In this document: piece by piece, positions 18,998-27,529 of the stretch
How the letters are laid out: the number at the start of each line of letters is the position of its first letter
How positions within the stretch are numbered: the first letter of the stretch is position 1
NCBI GenBank assembly: GCA_041498815.1
Contig: JBGQJC010000014.1
Coordinates: 1-49,502, forward strand
Origin: DATDPM01 sp041498815
GTDB lineage: Bacteria; Pseudomonadota; Alphaproteobacteria; DATDPM01
Length of the DNA: 49,502 bases
Direction of reading: 5' to 3'
The notes under the pieces: model-generated
What the model saw: the letters and a program-made list of their open reading frames with translations, nothing else
The model's database searches: none
Told to the model about the DNA's origin: nothing
Translations under genes and position numbers: made by a program

Positions 18998-20005
18998 TCA
19001 ATTCCCGTCCGTCCGCCGGCGGTGGCGCCGGATCCGCAGCCACATGCGCCGGCCTTCAAGAAAATGCCAGCCGACCAAGGCGGGAACGCCAAGCAGCAGA
19101 TCGCGAACCCGTTTTACGAGCGACAGCGCAAGCGAGACTTCGGGGCTAAGGCCCAGAAGGCCGCCGACCAGGAGAAAGCCTCCCTCCTGCACGCCCAGCG
19201 CCCCCGGTATCGCGAACCCCGCCGACCGCACCGCCTGGACCAGGCTTTCCAGGATCAGCGCCTCACGAAAATTGACCGGATGGCCCATAAAGTAAAGGGC
19301 GATCCAGATCTCTCCCGATCCCGATATCCACGAAAGGCCATGGAAACCGATGCCCTCGATGAGGCCGCGCGGGTCGCGATACAACATTTTTATGGTGTCA
19401 TGGAGGCCGGCCACGTTCATGCCCCGGACCCAGGCCCATTTCTCGGCCATCCGCTCCAGGAATTTTTCGAGCAGCTTGAACAGGCCCCAGTGTTGGGCGG
19501 CCAAGAAGCCGAGCAGAAGAGGCAGCGCGATCGCCAGGCCCACGATCAGCCAATACACGGTTCCGGAATCGTGGTGCCCGAGAACGAGAAAGCCGACGCC
19601 GAGCAGCGTGAACGCGAATTGCATCATGACCTCGACCGTCAGGTCGACGACGACGCTGGCGCCCGCCACGCCCGCGCGCGCGCCGTGAAAGGTCAGCACC
19701 CGCGCGCCGATCACCTCGCCGCCGATCTGGGCCACCGGCAGCAGATTGCTCACCGCCTCGCGGACCAAACGGGCCCACAGGAAAAGACCGTGCGGCCCGG
19801 TCCAAACCGGAGTGAGCAGCGCACGCCAGCCGAACGCCGAGAAAAAGAGCGGGACGCCGTGGTAGAGGCTTACGGCCAGGATTCCGATCCAGCCGGCGGA
19901 CAAAAACGCCTCCGCCACGCCCATGAATCCGTAATAGGCGACGAGCGCGACGAGCAGGAATAGTCCCGCCAAGGTGGCAAGACCGAATCCGATCCTGGCG
20001 TTCAC
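18998..20005 (-). CDS. hpnL: HpnL-like hopanoid-associated flippase-fold membrane protein
   Basis: A 335-residue polytopic protein of the lysylphosphatidylglycerol synthase TM/flippase-like family, in the HpnL branch associated with hopanoid loci. Supporting motifs: SNLLPVAQIGGEVIGARVL, GASVVVDLTVEVMMQFAF, LVQAVRSAGFAIPGALGVQEGGFLL and LSLVKRVRDLLLGVPAL. At least seven hydrophobic segments are visible. It probably helps move or deliver modified hopanoids or lipids. The GTG at 20005 is preferred because AAAGGGGG lies 7 bases upstream; the longer ORF from 20080 adds only a low-complexity basic stretch. It sits between hpnJ and the CDP-alcohol phosphatidyltransferase. Confidence 0.85.
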   Translation of the reverse strand: MNARIGFGLATLAGLFLLVALVAYYGFMGVAEAFLSAGWIGILAVSLYHGVPLFFSAFGWRALLTPVWTGPHGLFLWARLVREAVSNLLPVAQIGGEVIGARVLTFHGARAGVAGASVVVDLTVEVMMQFAFTLLGVGFLVLGHHDSGTVYWLIVGLAIALPLLLGFLAAQHWGLFKLLEKFLERMAEKWAWVRGMNVAGLHDTIKMLYRDPRGLIEGIGFHGLSWISGSGEIWIALYFMGHPVNFREALILESLVQAVRSAGFAIPGALGVQEGGFLLVGGLLGLSPEVSLALSLVKRVRDLLLGVPALVGWHFLEGRRMWLRIRRHRRRTDGN

Positions 20006-20112
20006 GGATACGCCCCCTTTTGGGCCGGTCCCCCGGGCCCGTTTCGGGGCATGGATACCCTGCCGCGGGCGGCGCGGCAACTCAACTAGCGGAGTAGCGG
20101 CAGGCTTGAGGC

Positions 20113-21531
20113 CTAGGCGTGATTCTCGCGCTCGGCGAGGAAGCGGAAGAATTCGACCCCTTCGCGGAGCCGGCGCTTCATCATTTCCGGGCTTTTGACC
20201 ATTTCGAAGGTCAGCTCCGCCACCTTCTTGGGACGGAAATAGAACCGCTTATAGAAGGTCGCCAGCGCCTCGAAGATCTGCTGGTGCGAAAGATGCGGAT
20301 AGGAGAGCGAGCTGATCTGGATGCCCTGGTCGTCGATCAGGCGGTCGTCCATCAGCCAGCCGTTCTCGACGCCTTGCCGGTACAGCGCGGTGCCGGGGTA
20401 GGCGGCGGCCAGCGACACCTGGATGGTGTGCGGGTTGATGTCGTTGGCGAAGCGGATGGTCTCCTCGATCGTCGCCTTGGTCTCGCCGGGGAGCCCCATG
20501 ATGAAGGTGCCGTGAATGGTGATGCCGAGCTTGTGGCAATCCTCGGTGAAGCGGCGCGCGAATTCGATGCGCACGCCCTTTTTGATGTTGTTGAGAATCT
20601 TCTGATTGCCCGACTCATAGCCGACGAGAAGGAGCCTGAGCCCGTTGTCGCGCATCACCTTCAGCGTCTCATAAGGCACGTTGGCCTTGGCGTTGCACGA
20701 CCAGGTGACGCCGATCTTGCCCAACAGCTTGGCGATCGCCTGGGCCCGCGGTCCGTCATCGGTAAAGGTATCGTCGTCGAAGAAGAACTCGCGGACCTGC
20801 GGGAAATATCCCTTCGCGAGCGCGATTTCGCGGGCGACGCCTTCGGCGCCGCGCGTGCGGTAGCGGTGGCCGCCGATGGTCTGGGGCCAGAGACAGAACG
20901 TGCAACGCGATTTGCAGCCGCGCCCGGTGTAAAGCGAGACATAGGGGTGCAGCAGGTAGCCGATGAAATAGTCCTCGATCACGAGATCGCGCTTATAAAC
21001 GTCCACCACATGCGGCAGATCGTCCATGTTTTCGATGGTGGCGCGTTCGGGATTGTGCACGGCAGCACCATTGGCCTTGTAGGTGAGGCCGTCGATTTCG
21101 GAGAGGGGCCGGCCTTCGGCCACCTCCTTGCAGGTGTAATCGAATTCATTGCGGCAGACGAAATCGATCGCGGGAGAGGCCAATACCGAAGATTCCGGCG
21201 ACACCGCCGTGTGCGCGCCGACCATGCCGATCGTGAGTTTCGGATTTTCGGCCTTCAACGCCTCGGCGACTTTCACGTCGGAGGCGAAGGACGGCGTGCT
21301 GGTATGCAGGATGACGAGCTCGTAATCGCGCGCCATGGGAAGCACGTCGGCCATCTGCAGCCCGCGCGCCGGCGCGTCCACGAGCTTGCTGTTGGGCACC
21401 AGCGCGGCCGGCTGCGCTAGCCAGGTCGGGTACCAAAACGAACGGATCTCGCGCCGCGCCTGATAGCGGGAGCCGGCGCCGCCGTCGAAGCCTTCATAAG
21501 AGGGGGCGTTCAAAAACAAGGTCTTGAGCAT
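20113..21531 (-). CDS. hpnJ: Hopanoid biosynthesis associated radical SAM protein HpnJ
   Basis: A 472-residue radical SAM enzyme. The N-terminus MLKTLFLNAPSYEGFDGGAG and the following FWYPTWLAQPAAL are typical of HpnJ. Residues about 60-170 form a B12-binding-like domain, and the 4Fe-4S cluster ligands C206-x3-C210-x2-C213 are in RGCKSRCTFCLW. In characterised bacteria HpnJ contracts the glucosamine ring of glucosaminyl-bacteriohopanetetrol to the cyclitol ether, after GlcNAc transfer by HpnI and deacetylation by HpnK. Here hpnI is immediately upstream (one base between stop and start) but hpnK is absent from the window. The ATG at 21531 has AAAGGG upstream. Confidence 0.93.
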   Translation of the reverse strand: MLKTLFLNAPSYEGFDGGAGSRYQARREIRSFWYPTWLAQPAALVPNSKLVDAPARGLQMADVLPMARDYELVILHTSTPSFASDVKVAEALKAENPKLTIGMVGAHTAVSPESSVLASPAIDFVCRNEFDYTCKEVAEGRPLSEIDGLTYKANGAAVHNPERATIENMDDLPHVVDVYKRDLVIEDYFIGYLLHPYVSLYTGRGCKSRCTFCLWPQTIGGHRYRTRGAEGVAREIALAKGYFPQVREFFFDDDTFTDDGPRAQAIAKLLGKIGVTWSCNAKANVPYETLKVMRDNGLRLLLVGYESGNQKILNNIKKGVRIEFARRFTEDCHKLGITIHGTFIMGLPGETKATIEETIRFANDINPHTIQVSLAAAYPGTALYRQGVENGWLMDDRLIDDQGIQISSLSYPHLSHQQIFEALATFYKRFYFRPKKVAELTFEMVKSPEMMKRRLREGVEFFRFLAERENHA

Positions 21532-21532
21532 G

Positions 21533-22681
21533 CTACCCTTTCGTTGCCAGCTGGCCGCCGGCCTGGAGCAGAAAGGTTTGCTCCCGCCAGTGAACGTCGC
21601 GGCCCAAGAAACTTCCGCACCAAACCAAAAAGCCGAAAATGTCGCGCACCGGCACCAGCCAGGGCGCCGCGGGCCCACGGATCCCGAAGGCCGCGCGCAG
21701 CACGTAGTGGAGCAAGAGACGCAGCGCCACGGCAAGCGCGAAAACGGCATACCCCGTCGCCGAAAATTGCGAGACGAGCAGGAACAGGATCGCCATCGGC
21801 GTCACGTGGGTGACGAACGAAAACGTAAATCCCAGCGGCCGTACCGCTCGCACCGTCCGCGCCCAGCGCAATTCGTGACGGAACAGCGTCTTCAAATCGG
21901 GCTCGAACACCACGTTCTCGACCACATACCGGGACAGCGCGATCTTGTATCCGCGATCGGTGACGAGCTTGCCCAGCATGTAGTCGTCGGCGATGTGGGC
22001 CGCGAGCGCGGTAAAGCCGCCGATTTCCTCGAGCACGGTCCGGCGCACCGCCATGGTCGCCCCGAAACAGAATCGCAACGGCAGGAATGTGAGGGCGACC
22101 AATACGGTGGGCAAAAACCAATCGGTGATGAACATGCTTCCCAAAATCGAGGCGAGACCGCCGGCCGGGGAGCCCTTGTACAGGCAGGTCACGGCGCCCA
22201 CCGCAGGATCGCGGAAAGGTGCCACCACCGCCTTCAGATAATCGCGCTCCACCCGCATGTCGCTGTCGGCAACGATCAGAATGTCGTGCTTCGTCCGGGC
22301 GTACATGTTGACGAGATTGCTCACTTTGAGGTTGGTGCCGGTCACCCTTTCGTCGATCACCAGCGCGAGGTCGCGGCCGGGAAAATCGCGAATCACGCGT
22401 TCGACCACGGCAATCGCGGGATCATCGGCGGCGCGCACGCCGAATATCACCTGATACTCGGGATAATCCTGCTCGCAGAACGATCGCAGATTCGCGTAAA
22501 GCCCGGGGTCCAATCCGCAAACCGGCTTCAGTATCGTGACCGGATCGAAACCAAGGCCGGCGCCGGAGCGCGGCCGGCGGAACATCCGGACTCCCCAAAG
22601 CGCCCAGAGCAGATAGAGAATCGAGGCGCTGCTGGCCGCAAGCGCGATCACGAAGGCAATTCGTGAAGCAATCGAAAGCAT
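21533..22681 (-). CDS. hpnI: Hopanoid biosynthesis associated glycosyltransferase HpnI
   Basis: A 382-residue family 2 glycosyltransferase of the ceramide-glucosyltransferase type. An N-terminal membrane anchor (IAFVIALAASSASILYLLWAL) precedes the catalytic domain with PVTILKPVCGLD, the D-x-D motif VADSDMRV, ADDYMLGKL and the R-x2-R-W motif RHELRW. Two to three C-terminal membrane segments follow. HpnI adds N-acetylglucosamine to bacteriohopanetetrol. The start at 22681 (MLSIASRIAF) is chosen for its fit to the anchor; the ribosome-binding site is weak. It is the first gene of a minus-strand run with hpnJ, hpnL and the phosphatidyltransferase. Confidence 0.92.
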   Translation of the reverse strand: MLSIASRIAFVIALAASSASILYLLWALWGVRMFRRPRSGAGLGFDPVTILKPVCGLDPGLYANLRSFCEQDYPEYQVIFGVRAADDPAIAVVERVIRDFPGRDLALVIDERVTGTNLKVSNLVNMYARTKHDILIVADSDMRVERDYLKAVVAPFRDPAVGAVTCLYKGSPAGGLASILGSMFITDWFLPTVLVALTFLPLRFCFGATMAVRRTVLEEIGGFTALAAHIADDYMLGKLVTDRGYKIALSRYVVENVVFEPDLKTLFRHELRWARTVRAVRPLGFTFSFVTHVTPMAILFLLVSQFSATGYAVFALAVALRLLLHYVLRAAFGIRGPAAPWLVPVRDIFGFLVWCGSFLGRDVHWREQTFLLQAGGQLATKG

Positions 22682-22999
22682 TGAAATGTCTATTATTCCG
22701 TCCACCGGCCTGTCATCGGGCGGCGCGGGCGCGCGCCTGATATGAAAGGAGTTAAGGCTTACCCTTGGGCGGAGTCCCAGGCAAGCGGATTTGTCGCCAA
22801 ATCCCCAAGCAAGCGCGCGTTTCAAGGGATGCCGCGAAGCCGGGCGGCGCCGGGTTTCGACGGCCGAGCGTCACGCCCCAAATCCGCTGCGCCCCATATC
22901 CGCCGTAAAGTTTCACAACATCGCCTCATTCCCATCCCATTAACGCCAAAATGGCCCGGTAAGTTGCGCGTCAAGAAGAAATCGTGTTGGGGGGTGGCC
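22682..22999. other. Gene-free upstream region of hpnI
   Basis: About 320 bases between the divergent hpnI start and a small ORF at 23000. Reading frames cross it, but their composition is that of shadows and none has a convincing start. It presumably holds the hpnI promoter; I could not single out a good -35/-10 pair. Confidence 0.5.
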
Positions 23000-23173
23000 G
23001 TGCGTCTTCGTCTCAAGATCAGCTCCGCTTCCGCCCTCAAAATCATCGCCCTTCTGTTTCTCTATTTGGTCGGCTTGAGCCTGCTGCCGTCGTTGGCGGC
23101 AGCCACTCGCGCGTTTGCCGACACCCAAGACCGGACCGCCGCCGCGACCGGGCCACAGCGCCCGGCGCGTTAA
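23000..23173 (+). CDS. Possible small membrane or exported protein upstream of uvrB
   Basis: A 57-codon ORF starting at a GTG five bases after a run of six G. It encodes a basic N-terminus (VRLRLKISSASALK), one hydrophobic segment (IIALLFLYLVGLSLLPSLAAA), then a short polar tail. An Ala-x-Ala-like site (AAATRAFADTQ) could be a signal-peptidase cleavage region. The pattern is that of a signal peptide or single-span small protein. No homologue comes to mind. It lies 127 bases before uvrB. It could equally be a chance ORF in GC-rich DNA. Confidence 0.4.
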   Translation: MRLRLKISSASALKIIALLFLYLVGLSLLPSLAAATRAFADTQDRTAAATGPQRPAR

Positions 23174-23190
23174 CGGCGGACGGGGCGGCA

Positions 23191-23249
23191 CCACGGCCGG
23201 GGTTAGCTCCGGGCGCCGCGGCCGTGGGCCGCTCCGGCCATAAGGCCGG
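23191..23249 (+). other. Two inverted repeats upstream of uvrB
   Basis: CCACGGCC (23191-23198) pairs with GGCCGTGG (23220-23227), and CCGGCC (23234-23239) pairs with GGCCGG (23244-23249) around ATAA. They lie between the small ORF and uvrB. No U-run follows, so termination is doubtful; they may structure the uvrB leader. I looked for LexA-type GAAC/GTTC direct repeats with 7-base spacing here and saw none. Confidence 0.35.
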
Positions 23250-23300
23250 GGTTCTCAGCCGACCTTTCCAACGCCCCGTGCCGGGCGCATATATGGGGCC

Positions 23301-25427
23301 ATGACCCCCGATGCGTTGGACGCGGCCGAGATCGGCCGCGAGGTGCTGCGGCCGACCGGCCCCGCGCCCTTCAAACTCGTCTCCGATTTCCAGCCGGCCG
23401 GCGATCAGCCCGAGGCGATCGAAGCCCTGGTCGCGGGGCTGCGGGCGGGGGAGCGCGATCAGGTGCTTTTGGGCGTCACCGGCTCGGGCAAGACCTTCAC
23501 CATGGCCCATGCGATCGAGGCGCTTAAGCGTCCCGCGCTGATCCTGGCCCCGAACAAGACTCTGGCCGCACAGCTTTACGGCGAGATGAAGTCGTTCTTC
23601 CCCGAAAACGCCGTCGAATATTTCGTCTCGTACTACGACTATTACATGCCCGAGGCCTATGTGCCGCGGACCGACACCTACATCGAGAAGGAATCCTCGA
23701 TCAACGAGCAGATCGACCGCATGCGGCACGCGGCGACCCGCGCCCTGTTCGAGCGGCGCGACGTCATCATCGTCGCCTCGGTATCGTGCATCTACGGCAT
23801 CGGCGACGCCGAGGTTTATTCCGGCATGACCTTTTCGCTCGTGGTCGGCCAAACCGTGCGCCGGGCCGAGTTGCTGCACCGGCTGGTGGAGTTGCAATAC
23901 CGGCGCAACGACACCGACTTCCACCGCGGCACCTTCCGCGTGCGCGGCGATGTGATCGAGCTGTTCCCGGCGCATTTGGAAGACCGCGCGTGGCGGTTCT
24001 CGCTGTTCGGCGACGAACTGGAATCGATCGTCGAATTCGATCCCTTGACCGGCGAGAAGCAGGCGCTTCTGCCCCAGGTCAAGGTCTTTCCCAACAGCCA
24101 CTATGTGACGCCCAAACCGACGCTCGATCAGGCGGTCCAGGCGATCAAACGCGACCTCAAGCTCCGGCTCGAGGAATACGCGCACGCCGGAAAGCTGCTC
24201 GAGGCGCAGCGCCTGGAACAGCGCACCAGCTTCGACATCGAGATGATGGAGGCGACCGGGAGCTGTGCGGGAATCGAAAACTATTCGCGCTACTTGACGG
24301 GCCGCAAGCCGGGCGAGCCGCCGCCCACTTTGTTCGAATATCTGCCCGAAGACGCGCTGCTGTTCGTGGATGAATCCCACGTCACCGTGCCGCAGCTTTC
24401 CGGGATGTACAAGGGCGACCGCCGGCGCAAGGAAACCCTCGCCGAATACGGGTTCCGGCTTCCCTCGTGCCTCGACAACCGCCCGCTCAAATTCGAGGAA
24501 TGGGAAACAATGCGGCCCGAGACGACTTATGTTTCGGCGACGCCCGGGCCATGGGAGCTGGAGCAAACCCAGGGCGTCTTCATCGAGCAGGTGGTGCGCC
24601 CGACCGGCCTCATCGACCCCGAATGCACCGTGCGCCCGGTCGAGACCCAGGTGGACGACCTGATCGCCGAGTGCAAGGCCTGCGCCGCCAAGGGCTACCG
24701 CGCGCTCGTCACCACGCTCACCAAGCGCATGGCGGAGGATCTGACCGAGTATCTGCACGAAGCCGGCGTCAAGGTTCGCTATCTCCACTCCGACATCGAC
24801 ACCCTGGAGCGGATCGAGATCATCCGGGACTTGAGGCTCGGCGCCTTCGACGTCTTGATCGGCATCAACCTGCTGCGCGAAGGCCTCGATATCCCCGAAT
24901 GCGCGCTGGTTGCGATCCTGGACGCCGACAAGGAAGGGTTCCTCCGCTCCAAGACCTCGCTGGTGCAGACCATCGGCCGGGCCGCGCGCAACGTCGACGG
25001 GCGCGTGATCCTTTATGCCGATCACATGACCGAATCCCTCGAATATGCGATCTCCGAAACCAACCGGCGCCGCCAAAAGCAGGTCGCCTATAACGCCGCC
25101 CACGGCATCACGCCGGAATCGGTGCGCAAATCCATCAGGGACGTGCTGAAGACGGTCTACGAGGCCGACCACTACACGGTCGAAACCGGCGATACCGAGG
25201 CCGAGCACCTGGTCGGCCGCGACCTCGAGTCCTACATCGCCGAGCTCGAGTCCCGCATGAAGGCCGCCGCCGCCGATCTCGAATTCGAAGAGGCGGCGCT
25301 CCTTCGCGATCAAATCCGGCGCCTGGAAGCGCGCGATCTCGGGCTTTCGCCCGACGCCCCGCGCTCGAGCGGCGGCAAACCCGGAACCCGCACCCCGAAG
25401 AAGAAACCGGCGCAGCCGCGGCTCTAG
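23301..25427 (+). CDS. uvrB: Excinuclease ABC subunit B
   Basis: Damage-verifying helicase-fold subunit of nucleotide excision repair; it receives damaged DNA from UvrA and recruits UvrC. The 708-residue protein shows Walker A GVTGSGKT, the flexible beta-hairpin region (SYYDYYMPEAYVPRTDTYIEKE), helicase motif II with LFVDESHV, the RxTGLIDP region, motif VI QTIGRAARN, and the C-terminal UVR domain (IAELESRMKAAAADLEFEEAA) that binds UvrC. Length is normal for alphaproteobacteria, which carry a short N-terminal extension. It is convergent with the PfkB-family gene. Confidence 0.98.
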   Translation: MTPDALDAAEIGREVLRPTGPAPFKLVSDFQPAGDQPEAIEALVAGLRAGERDQVLLGVTGSGKTFTMAHAIEALKRPALILAPNKTLAAQLYGEMKSFFPENAVEYFVSYYDYYMPEAYVPRTDTYIEKESSINEQIDRMRHAATRALFERRDVIIVASVSCIYGIGDAEVYSGMTFSLVVGQTVRRAELLHRLVELQYRRNDTDFHRGTFRVRGDVIELFPAHLEDRAWRFSLFGDELESIVEFDPLTGEKQALLPQVKVFPNSHYVTPKPTLDQAVQAIKRDLKLRLEEYAHAGKLLEAQRLEQRTSFDIEMMEATGSCAGIENYSRYLTGRKPGEPPPTLFEYLPEDALLFVDESHVTVPQLSGMYKGDRRRKETLAEYGFRLPSCLDNRPLKFEEWETMRPETTYVSATPGPWELEQTQGVFIEQVVRPTGLIDPECTVRPVETQVDDLIAECKACAAKGYRALVTTLTKRMAEDLTEYLHEAGVKVRYLHSDIDTLERIEIIRDLRLGAFDVLIGINLLREGLDIPECALVAILDADKEGFLRSKTSLVQTIGRAARNVDGRVILYADHMTESLEYAISETNRRRQKQVAYNAAHGITPESVRKSIRDVLKTVYEADHYTVETGDTEAEHLVGRDLESYIAELESRMKAAAADLEFEEAALLRDQIRRLEARDLGLSPDAPRSSGGKPGTRTPKKKPAQPRL

Positions 25428-25440
25428 ACCCGGTGCTTCG

Positions 25441-26319
25441 TCAAGCCTGTTGACGCGCCAGGAATTCCATGACCTCGCCCCGAGATCCCGCGAAGGCCCC
25501 CGGCTTTACCAGTTTGAGGGCCGCGACCGCGGCGCCGAATAATCCGGCCTCTCGCGGCGGCTGCCCTTCGAGCCTTGCCGCCACATAGCCCGCGAGATAG
25601 CTGTCGCCGGCGCCGGTCGCGTCTTCGATGCCCGCAGCTTCGAAAGCCGGAATCATGTCGATCCGGCCGCCGGCAAGTACGAGCGACCCCCGGCTGCCGA
25701 AAGTGACGATCACCTCCCGCGGCCCGAAGCGGGACAGCGCCCGGGCCCCGGCGTCCGGCGTAGCCGCGCCGGTGAGCGCCGCGGTTTCCCGCAAATCGGC
25801 CTTGAGAATCGCAACCTGGGCGAAACCGGCCAACGCCGCTTCGACGGCGCTCCGGGCCACGCCCGGGATCAGGAACTTCCGCACGAAGCCTTGAAGATCG
25901 AGGGCGACCATGGGTGCTGCTTTCGCCGCCGCCGCCATGAGCGGCGCAAATCCGTCATGGGTTGTCAGCGGGTCCATGATCACGGCGCGGGCGGAAATGC
26001 CTTGGAGATCGGCGGCGTCGAATGGGTCGGCGACCGAAAGGGCTTTTTGCTCGCGCAGGTCGCCGGTCTCGCCGTAAACCGTTTCGAAAACCGTGGTTTC
26101 GGCGCTGCCTTTGGCAACCAATGCTATTCCGAGCTTGCGCAGCTCATCCAGCAGATCGAAGTCGGGCGGAGCCAGCTTGGTGACGAGACCGACCGCAAGG
26201 CCCAGCCGTGCCAGCGCCGCCGCGGCGTAATAGGCGGCACCGCCCGGCTGGGTGCGCTCCGGCGCGCCGCCCTTGCGGATGATGTCGCGCGTGACATGGC
26301 CGAGGACGCAGACCTCCAT
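25441..26319 (-). CDS. PfkB-family carbohydrate or nucleoside kinase
   Basis: A 292-residue ribokinase-like sugar or nucleoside kinase. It has the N-terminal di-glycine substrate lid (RTQPGGAAYYAAAALARLGL) and the C-terminal anion-hole motif EDATGAGDSYLAGYVAA, whose Asp in GAGD is the catalytic base. The substrate cannot be inferred; the first strand (MEVCVLGHVTRDII) resembles uncharacterised members rather than RbsK or FruK. The ATG at 26319 gives the usual start of the first beta strand and has GGGAGA upstream; the longer frame adds a low-complexity stretch. It is divergent from the SDR gene, with 68 bases between them. Confidence 0.85.
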   Translation of the reverse strand: MEVCVLGHVTRDIIRKGGAPERTQPGGAAYYAAAALARLGLAVGLVTKLAPPDFDLLDELRKLGIALVAKGSAETTVFETVYGETGDLREQKALSVADPFDAADLQGISARAVIMDPLTTHDGFAPLMAAAAKAAPMVALDLQGFVRKFLIPGVARSAVEAALAGFAQVAILKADLRETAALTGAATPDAGARALSRFGPREVIVTFGSRGSLVLAGGRIDMIPAFEAAGIEDATGAGDSYLAGYVAARLEGQPPREAGLFGAAVAALKLVKPGAFAGSRGEVMEFLARQQA

Positions 26320-26387
26320 CGTCTCAAGTCTCCCGGGCGGCAGCCCCGCCCCTTGCGGGCGCACCGTCCGTCTTACATTCTCTATGC

Positions 26388-27161
26388 ATGACCGAGGCGC
26401 CGATACCCAAGACCGCTCTCGTCACCGGCGCCGGCAAGCGCATCGGCCGGGCGATCGCGCTCGACCTTGCCAAGGCTGGCTTTGCGGTTGCGGTCCATTA
26501 CCATCAATCGCGCGCCGAAGCCGAGTCCGTGGTGGCCGAAATCAAGCGTACCGGCGCGGGTGCCGCGGCGCTCATGGCCGACCTCACCCGGGAGGCGGAA
26601 ACGGAGGCACTCGTCGCCCGCGCCGCCGAGGCACTCGGGCCCTTGGGCCTCTTGGTCAACAACGCGTCGGTGTTCGTGGTAGACGACGCGGCGAGTGCCA
26701 CGCGCGAATCCTGGGATCTCAATTTGGAGACCAATCTGCGCGCCCCTTTCGTGCTCACCCAGTCCTTTGCCGCCCAGCTGCCGGCGGAGGCCGAAGGCGC
26801 CGTCATCAACCTGCTCGACCAAAGAGTGTGGAATCTGACGCCTTATTTCATGTCCTACACCGTGAGCAAGGCGGGATTGTGGGCGTTGACGCAAAGCTTG
26901 GCATTGGCGCTTGCCCCGCGCATCCGCGTCAATGCCATCGGCCCCGGCCCGGTGCTGCCGAGCCCGCGCCAAACCCAGGAGCAGTTCGAGCGTCAATGCC
27001 GCGCGATGCCGCTCAAGCGCGGCGCCACGACGGCGGAAATTTGCCAGGCGGTGCGCTTTATACTGGCGACGCCCTCCATGACCGGCCAAATGATCGCGCT
27101 CGACGGCGGGCAGCATCTGGGCTGGACACAATCCGCGCGGGGGCTGGTAGCGGAGGAATAG
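26388..27161 (+). CDS. Pteridine-reductase-like short-chain dehydrogenase (FolM/PTR1-like)
   Basis: A 257-residue SDR with N-terminal TGAGKRIG (13-20), the T-G-x3-R form of the cofactor motif typical of pteridine reductases and indicating NADPH use. The catalytic set is D144-Y157-K161 (NLLDQRVW, YTVSK): the usual Ser is replaced by Asp thirteen residues before Tyr, exactly the PTR1 arrangement (Asp-Tyr-Lys). NAIGPGPVLPSPRQ and the C-terminal TGQMIALDGGQHL fit the same group. The expected reaction is reduction of a dihydropterin or dihydrofolate. In many alphaproteobacteria a dihydroneopterin aldolase gene follows such SDRs; here a 0.5-kb gene-free region follows instead. Confidence 0.83.
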   Translation: MTEAPIPKTALVTGAGKRIGRAIALDLAKAGFAVAVHYHQSRAEAESVVAEIKRTGAGAAALMADLTREAETEALVARAAEALGPLGLLVNNASVFVVDDAASATRESWDLNLETNLRAPFVLTQSFAAQLPAEAEGAVINLLDQRVWNLTPYFMSYTVSKAGLWALTQSLALALAPRIRVNAIGPGPVLPSPRQTQEQFERQCRAMPLKRGATTAEICQAVRFILATPSMTGQMIALDGGQHLGWTQSARGLVAEE

Positions 27162-27428
27162 AAATGCGGATGGAGCGCTATGAGCGGGTCCGGCGACATG
27201 CATACCGCCAAGGGCCGATCCGCGGTTTTCCGGGAACCGCCGCGCCAAAGCGGGGCCGCCTGGCGCGCGGCGTGATAGCGATATAAAAGCAACGATGCAG
27301 CCCGAAGTTTTACACAAGCCACGGATTCCCGCCGAAAATCGTTAATGCATTGGTTTCCATCGACAGATTTCGCCTATTTTTTTTTCGAACGCGGGTTTTT
27401 ATTTTTATAAACATGAAGTTGGCATATT

Positions 27429-27445
27429 TGCCCAAAACTTGGGCA
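27429..27445. promoter_or_regulatory. 17-bp palindrome upstream of uvrC
   Basis: TGCCCAA-AAC-TTGGGCA: perfect 7-base arms around a 3-base centre, in the AT-rich gap upstream of uvrC. Size and symmetry fit a dimeric repressor operator. No regulator is identified. Confidence 0.4.
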
Positions 27446-27508
27446 GTCAGTAGGAAACCGCAGTTTCGCCACTGGTGCAGAACGGCAATGGCAGCTTGCT
27501 AACAGACT

Positions 27509-27529
27509 TATCCACCGAATCCGTGGATA
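27509..27529. promoter_or_regulatory. Palindrome containing a DnaA-box-like sequence upstream of uvrC
   Basis: TATCCAC (27509-27515) and GTGGATA (27523-27529) are perfect inverted arms separated by 7 bases. With the preceding T, the left arm reads TTATCCACC, one mismatch from the strong DnaA box TTATCCACA. DnaA is also a transcription factor, so control of uvrC is conceivable. A lone box does not make an origin. Confidence 0.4.

Noticed and set aside
23174..23300. LexA (SOS) box upstream of uvrB
   Set aside because: Looked for GAAC-N7-GAAC and GTTC-N7-GTTC; GTTC at the end of the second stem-loop has no partner at the required spacing.
23043..25313. Long minus-strand ORF of about 750 codons opposite uvrB
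   Set aside because: Antisense shadow of uvrB; no recognisable motif or ribosome-binding site.
27508..27529. Replication origin suggested by a DnaA-box-like sequence in AT-rich DNA
   Set aside because: Only one box with a mismatch, no cluster of boxes, and none of the usual origin neighbours (dnaA, parAB, hemE, gidA) nearby.
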